From: Rhodoferax sp.
GTDB taxonomy: Bacteria > Pseudomonadota > Gammaproteobacteria > Burkholderiales > Burkholderiaceae_C
DNA: 38,102 bases
Direction of reading: 5' to 3'
Assembly: GCF_028714215.1 (NCBI RefSeq)
Contig: NZ_JAQTMS010000049.1
Coordinates: 1-38,102 of the forward strand
Shown here: positions 36,223 through 38,102 of the stretch, one piece after another
How the letters are laid out: every line of letters begins with the position of its first letter
Position numbering within the stretch: position 1 is the first letter of the stretch
The notes under the pieces: generated by a model
What the model saw: only the letters and a program-made list of their open reading frames with translations
What the model was told of the DNA's origin: nothing
Database searches by the model: none
Position numbers and translations under genes: made by a program

Positions 36223-38102
36223 CTAGACCTTCACCAGATCCCTGATCTGCTGTAGCGCTGCCGGGTCGTCCATGGTGGTCAAGTCGCCGGGGTCGCGCCC
36301 TTCGCAGATCGCCTGCACGGCGCGGCGCAGCAGCTTGCCGCTGCGGGTTTTGGGCAGGATGGTGACAAAGCGCACACGGGCCGGCCGCGCCACCGCGCCC
36401 AGGTCGTTGTCGACCAGTTTCATGATCTCGCCCTCCAGCTTGAGGCGGGCCGCGTCGTCGGTCAGCAGACTGGCGTCCTTGACCACGGCGAAGGCCATCG
36501 CCACCTGGCCCTTGAGTTGATCGGCGACACCCACCACCGCCACTTCGGCGACATTGGGATGGGCCGAGATGCTCTCCTCGATCTCGCGCGTGCCCAGGCG
36601 GTGCCCGGCCACGTTGATCACGTCGTCGGTGCGCCCCAGGATGAAGTAATAGCCGGCTTCGTCGCGTATGCCCCAGTCGAACGTGCTGTAGATCAGGCGG
36701 CCCGGGATGGTGGTCCAGTAGGTGCTGACGAAGCGCTCATCGTTGCCCCACACCGTTTGCAGGCAGCCCGGCGGCAGCGGGCCTTCGATCGCCACCACGC
36801 CTTTCTGGTTGGCGCCCGTGAGTTCCTCGCCGGTGCTCTCGTCCAGCAGTTTGACGTTGTAGCCGTACACCGCCTTGCCGGGCGAGCCGAACTTGGTCGG
36901 AGAATCGTCCACGCCCTTGCAAATGCTCAGGATCGGCCAGCCGGTCTCGGTCTGCCAGTAGTTGTCCACAATCGGCCGGCCCAGACCCTCGCTGATCCAC
37001 TGGGCGGTGGGCTGGTCCAGCGGCTCGCCGGCCAGGAACAAGGCGCGCAGCGACGACAAGTCGTATTTTTTGAGCAGCGCCGGATCCTGCTTTTTCAGCA
37101 CCCGCACCGCGGTGGGCGCGCTGAACATCACGGTGACCTTGTATTTTTCCACCAGGCTCCACCAGATGCCGCCGTCCGGGCGCGTCGGCAGGCCTTCGTA
37201 CATGATGGTCGCCATGCCGGCAATCAAAGGTCCGTAGATGATGTAGCTGTGGCCCACCACCCAGCCGATGTCGCTGGTGGAGAAATAGGTCTCGCCGGCA
37301 TTGCCACAATAGATGTGCTTCATGCTGGCGGCCAGCGCCACGGCGTAGCCGCCGGTGTCGCGCTGCACGCCCTTGGGCTTGCCGGTGGTGCCGCTGGTGT
37401 ACAGCGTGTAGCTGGGGTGCGTGGCATCGACCCACTCGCAATCGACCACCGTATGCAGGTGCTTCTGGCGCAGGGGAGCCCACAAATGATCACGCCCGGC
37501 GACCAGGTTCATGGCCGCCAGTTGCCGATCGACCAGCAGCACCGAATCGGGCTTGTGGCTGGACAGGCGGATTGCCTCATCGAGCAAGGGCTTGTAGGCC
37601 ACCGCCTTGCCGCCGCGCGAACCGGCGTCGGCGCTGATGATCACCTTGGGCGACGCGTCCTCGATGCGCGAGGCCAGCGAGCCCGAGGCAAAACCGCCGA
37701 AAACCACCGAATGGATGGCGCCGATGCGGGCACAGGCCAGCATGGCAAAAGCCGCCTCGGCAATCATGGGCATGTAGATCAACACCCGGTCGCTCTTTTG
37801 CACCCCTAAGTCTTTCAGCACGGCGGCCACGCGCTGCACCTCGGCATGCAGCTCGCGGAAGGAATAAACCCGCTCCTGATCGGTCTCGGTGGAAACAAAT
37901 ATCAGCGCCGCCTGATCCGCTCGGTCCTTCAGATGCCGGTCGATCGCGTTGTGACACAGATTGGTGACGCCGCCGGCAAACCACTTGGCAAACGGCGGAT
38001 TGCTGTAGTCGCAGACCTGGGTCGGCTGAACTTTCCAGTCGACCAGCTTGGCCTGTTCGCCCCAGAAGCCGTCGCGGTCGGTCAGGGAACGTTGGTGAAA
38101 TT
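36223..38102 (-). CDS. prpE: Propionyl-CoA synthetase (5' end beyond window)
   Basis: This acyl-CoA synthetase of the acetyl-CoA synthetase family activates propionate to propionyl-CoA, feeding the methylcitrate cycle. The frame stays open to the window edge, and the last readable residues (FHQRSLTDRDGFWGEQAKLV) match the PrpE N-terminus. Only a handful of codons are missing, and 626 residues are visible. The AMP-binding signature is YTLYTSGTTGKPKGVQRDTG, followed by TSDIGWVVGHSYIIYGPLIA, NYWQTETGWPIL and STFDWGIRDEAGYYFILGRT. The catalytic lysine is in LPKTRSGKLLRRAVQ. The QRDTGGYAVALAASM stretch is typical for PrpE, not for Acs. It ends in a clear terminator and points towards the suc operon. 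Confidence 0.93.
   Translation of the reverse strand, partial: FHQRSLTDRDGFWGEQAKLVDWKVQPTQVCDYSNPPFAKWFAGGVTNLCHNAIDRHLKDRADQAALIFVSTETDQERVYSFRELHAEVQRVAAVLKDLGVQKSDRVLIYMPMIAEAAFAMLACARIGAIHSVVFGGFASGSLASRIEDASPKVIISADAGSRGGKAVAYKPLLDEAIRLSSHKPDSVLLVDRQLAAMNLVAGRDHLWAPLRQKHLHTVVDCEWVDATHPSYTLYTSGTTGKPKGVQRDTGGYAVALAASMKHIYCGNAGETYFSTSDIGWVVGHSYIIYGPLIAGMATIMYEGLPTRPDGGIWWSLVEKYKVTVMFSAPTAVRVLKKQDPALLKKYDLSSLRALFLAGEPLDQPTAQWISEGLGRPIVDNYWQTETGWPILSICKGVDDSPTKFGSPGKAVYGYNVKLLDESTGEELTGANQKGVVAIEGPLPPGCLQTVWGNDERFVSTYWTTIPGRLIYSTFDWGIRDEAGYYFILGRTDDVINVAGHRLGTREIEESISAHPNVAEVAVVGVADQLKGQVAMAFAVVKDASLLTDDAARLKLEGEIMKLVDNDLGAVARPARVRFVTILPKTRSGKLLRRAVQAICEGRDPGDLTTMDDPAALQQIRDLVKV

Noticed and set aside
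36223..37839. prpE starting at GTG 37839, implying a truncated protein
   Set aside because: The frame continues without a stop to the window edge and the upstream codons match the PrpE N-terminus, so the gene is simply cut by the window.

Overview
The window looks like a chromosomal segment of a high-GC betaproteobacterium of the order Burkholderiales, most likely family Comamonadaceae (Rhodoferax/Polaromonas-like). I base this on gene order and on protein sequence as I recognise it, not on a search. The key marker is the minus-strand series ndk-rlmN-pilW-rodZ-ispG-hisS-yfgM-bamB-der-hfq-hflX-hflK-hflC-DUF2065-hisZ-purA. HisZ, the catalytically inactive HisRS paralogue that pairs with short HisG, fits this group. 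No rRNA, tRNA, prophage, IS transposase or CRISPR array was seen.

Layout. Positions 1-1764 are the only clearly accessory part. A two-gene toxin-antitoxin module (UPF0175 antitoxin plus DUF3368/PIN-like toxin) sits between two copies of a ~217-bp hairpin-forming direct repeat, and a 30-bp fragment of an ABC ATPase gene abuts the first copy. Positions 1765-5273 hold a YbbA-like ABC ATPase divergent from a translationally coupled trio: tesA-like esterase, selU (tRNA 2-selenouridine synthase) and an exported SMP-30/strictosidine-synthase-like protein. Positions 5280-13841 (minus strand) hold a small basic protein, a cystathionine beta-lyase-like enzyme, a phosphoribosyltransferase, purA, hisZ, DUF2065, hflC, hflK, hflX and hfq. 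Positions 13959-23167 (minus) are a dense housekeeping cluster for ribosome assembly (der), outer-membrane assembly (bamB, yfgM), histidyl-tRNA charging, isoprenoid synthesis (ispG), cell shape (rodZ), type IV pili (pilW), rRNA/tRNA methylation (rlmN) and nucleotide balance (ndk). Positions 23236-26402 (minus) hold rluB, scpB and rluD. bamD (plus) diverges from rluD and overlaps the convergent dinG at its 3' end. A DUF465 gene and a PP2C-type phosphatase follow. Positions 30322-36035 (minus) are the 2-oxoglutarate dehydrogenase operon sucA-sucB-lpdA. The window ends in prpE (propionyl-CoA synthetase), whose first few codons lie beyond the edge.

How the genes work together. Most are core functions: membrane-protein quality control (HflKC), RNA-based regulation (Hfq), pseudouridylation of rRNA, BAM-complex lipoproteins split over two loci (bamB, bamD), and central carbon flow (2-oxoglutarate dehydrogenase and propionate activation). 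The points most worth a second look are the repeat-flanked TA module with its ABC-gene remnant, the palindromic GGGACAG/CTGTCCC repeat family that supplies the last residues of HisS and also occupies the sucA-sucB gap, and several tight overlaps (shared CATG starts, the bamD/dinG 3' overlap, the bamD promoter inside rluD).
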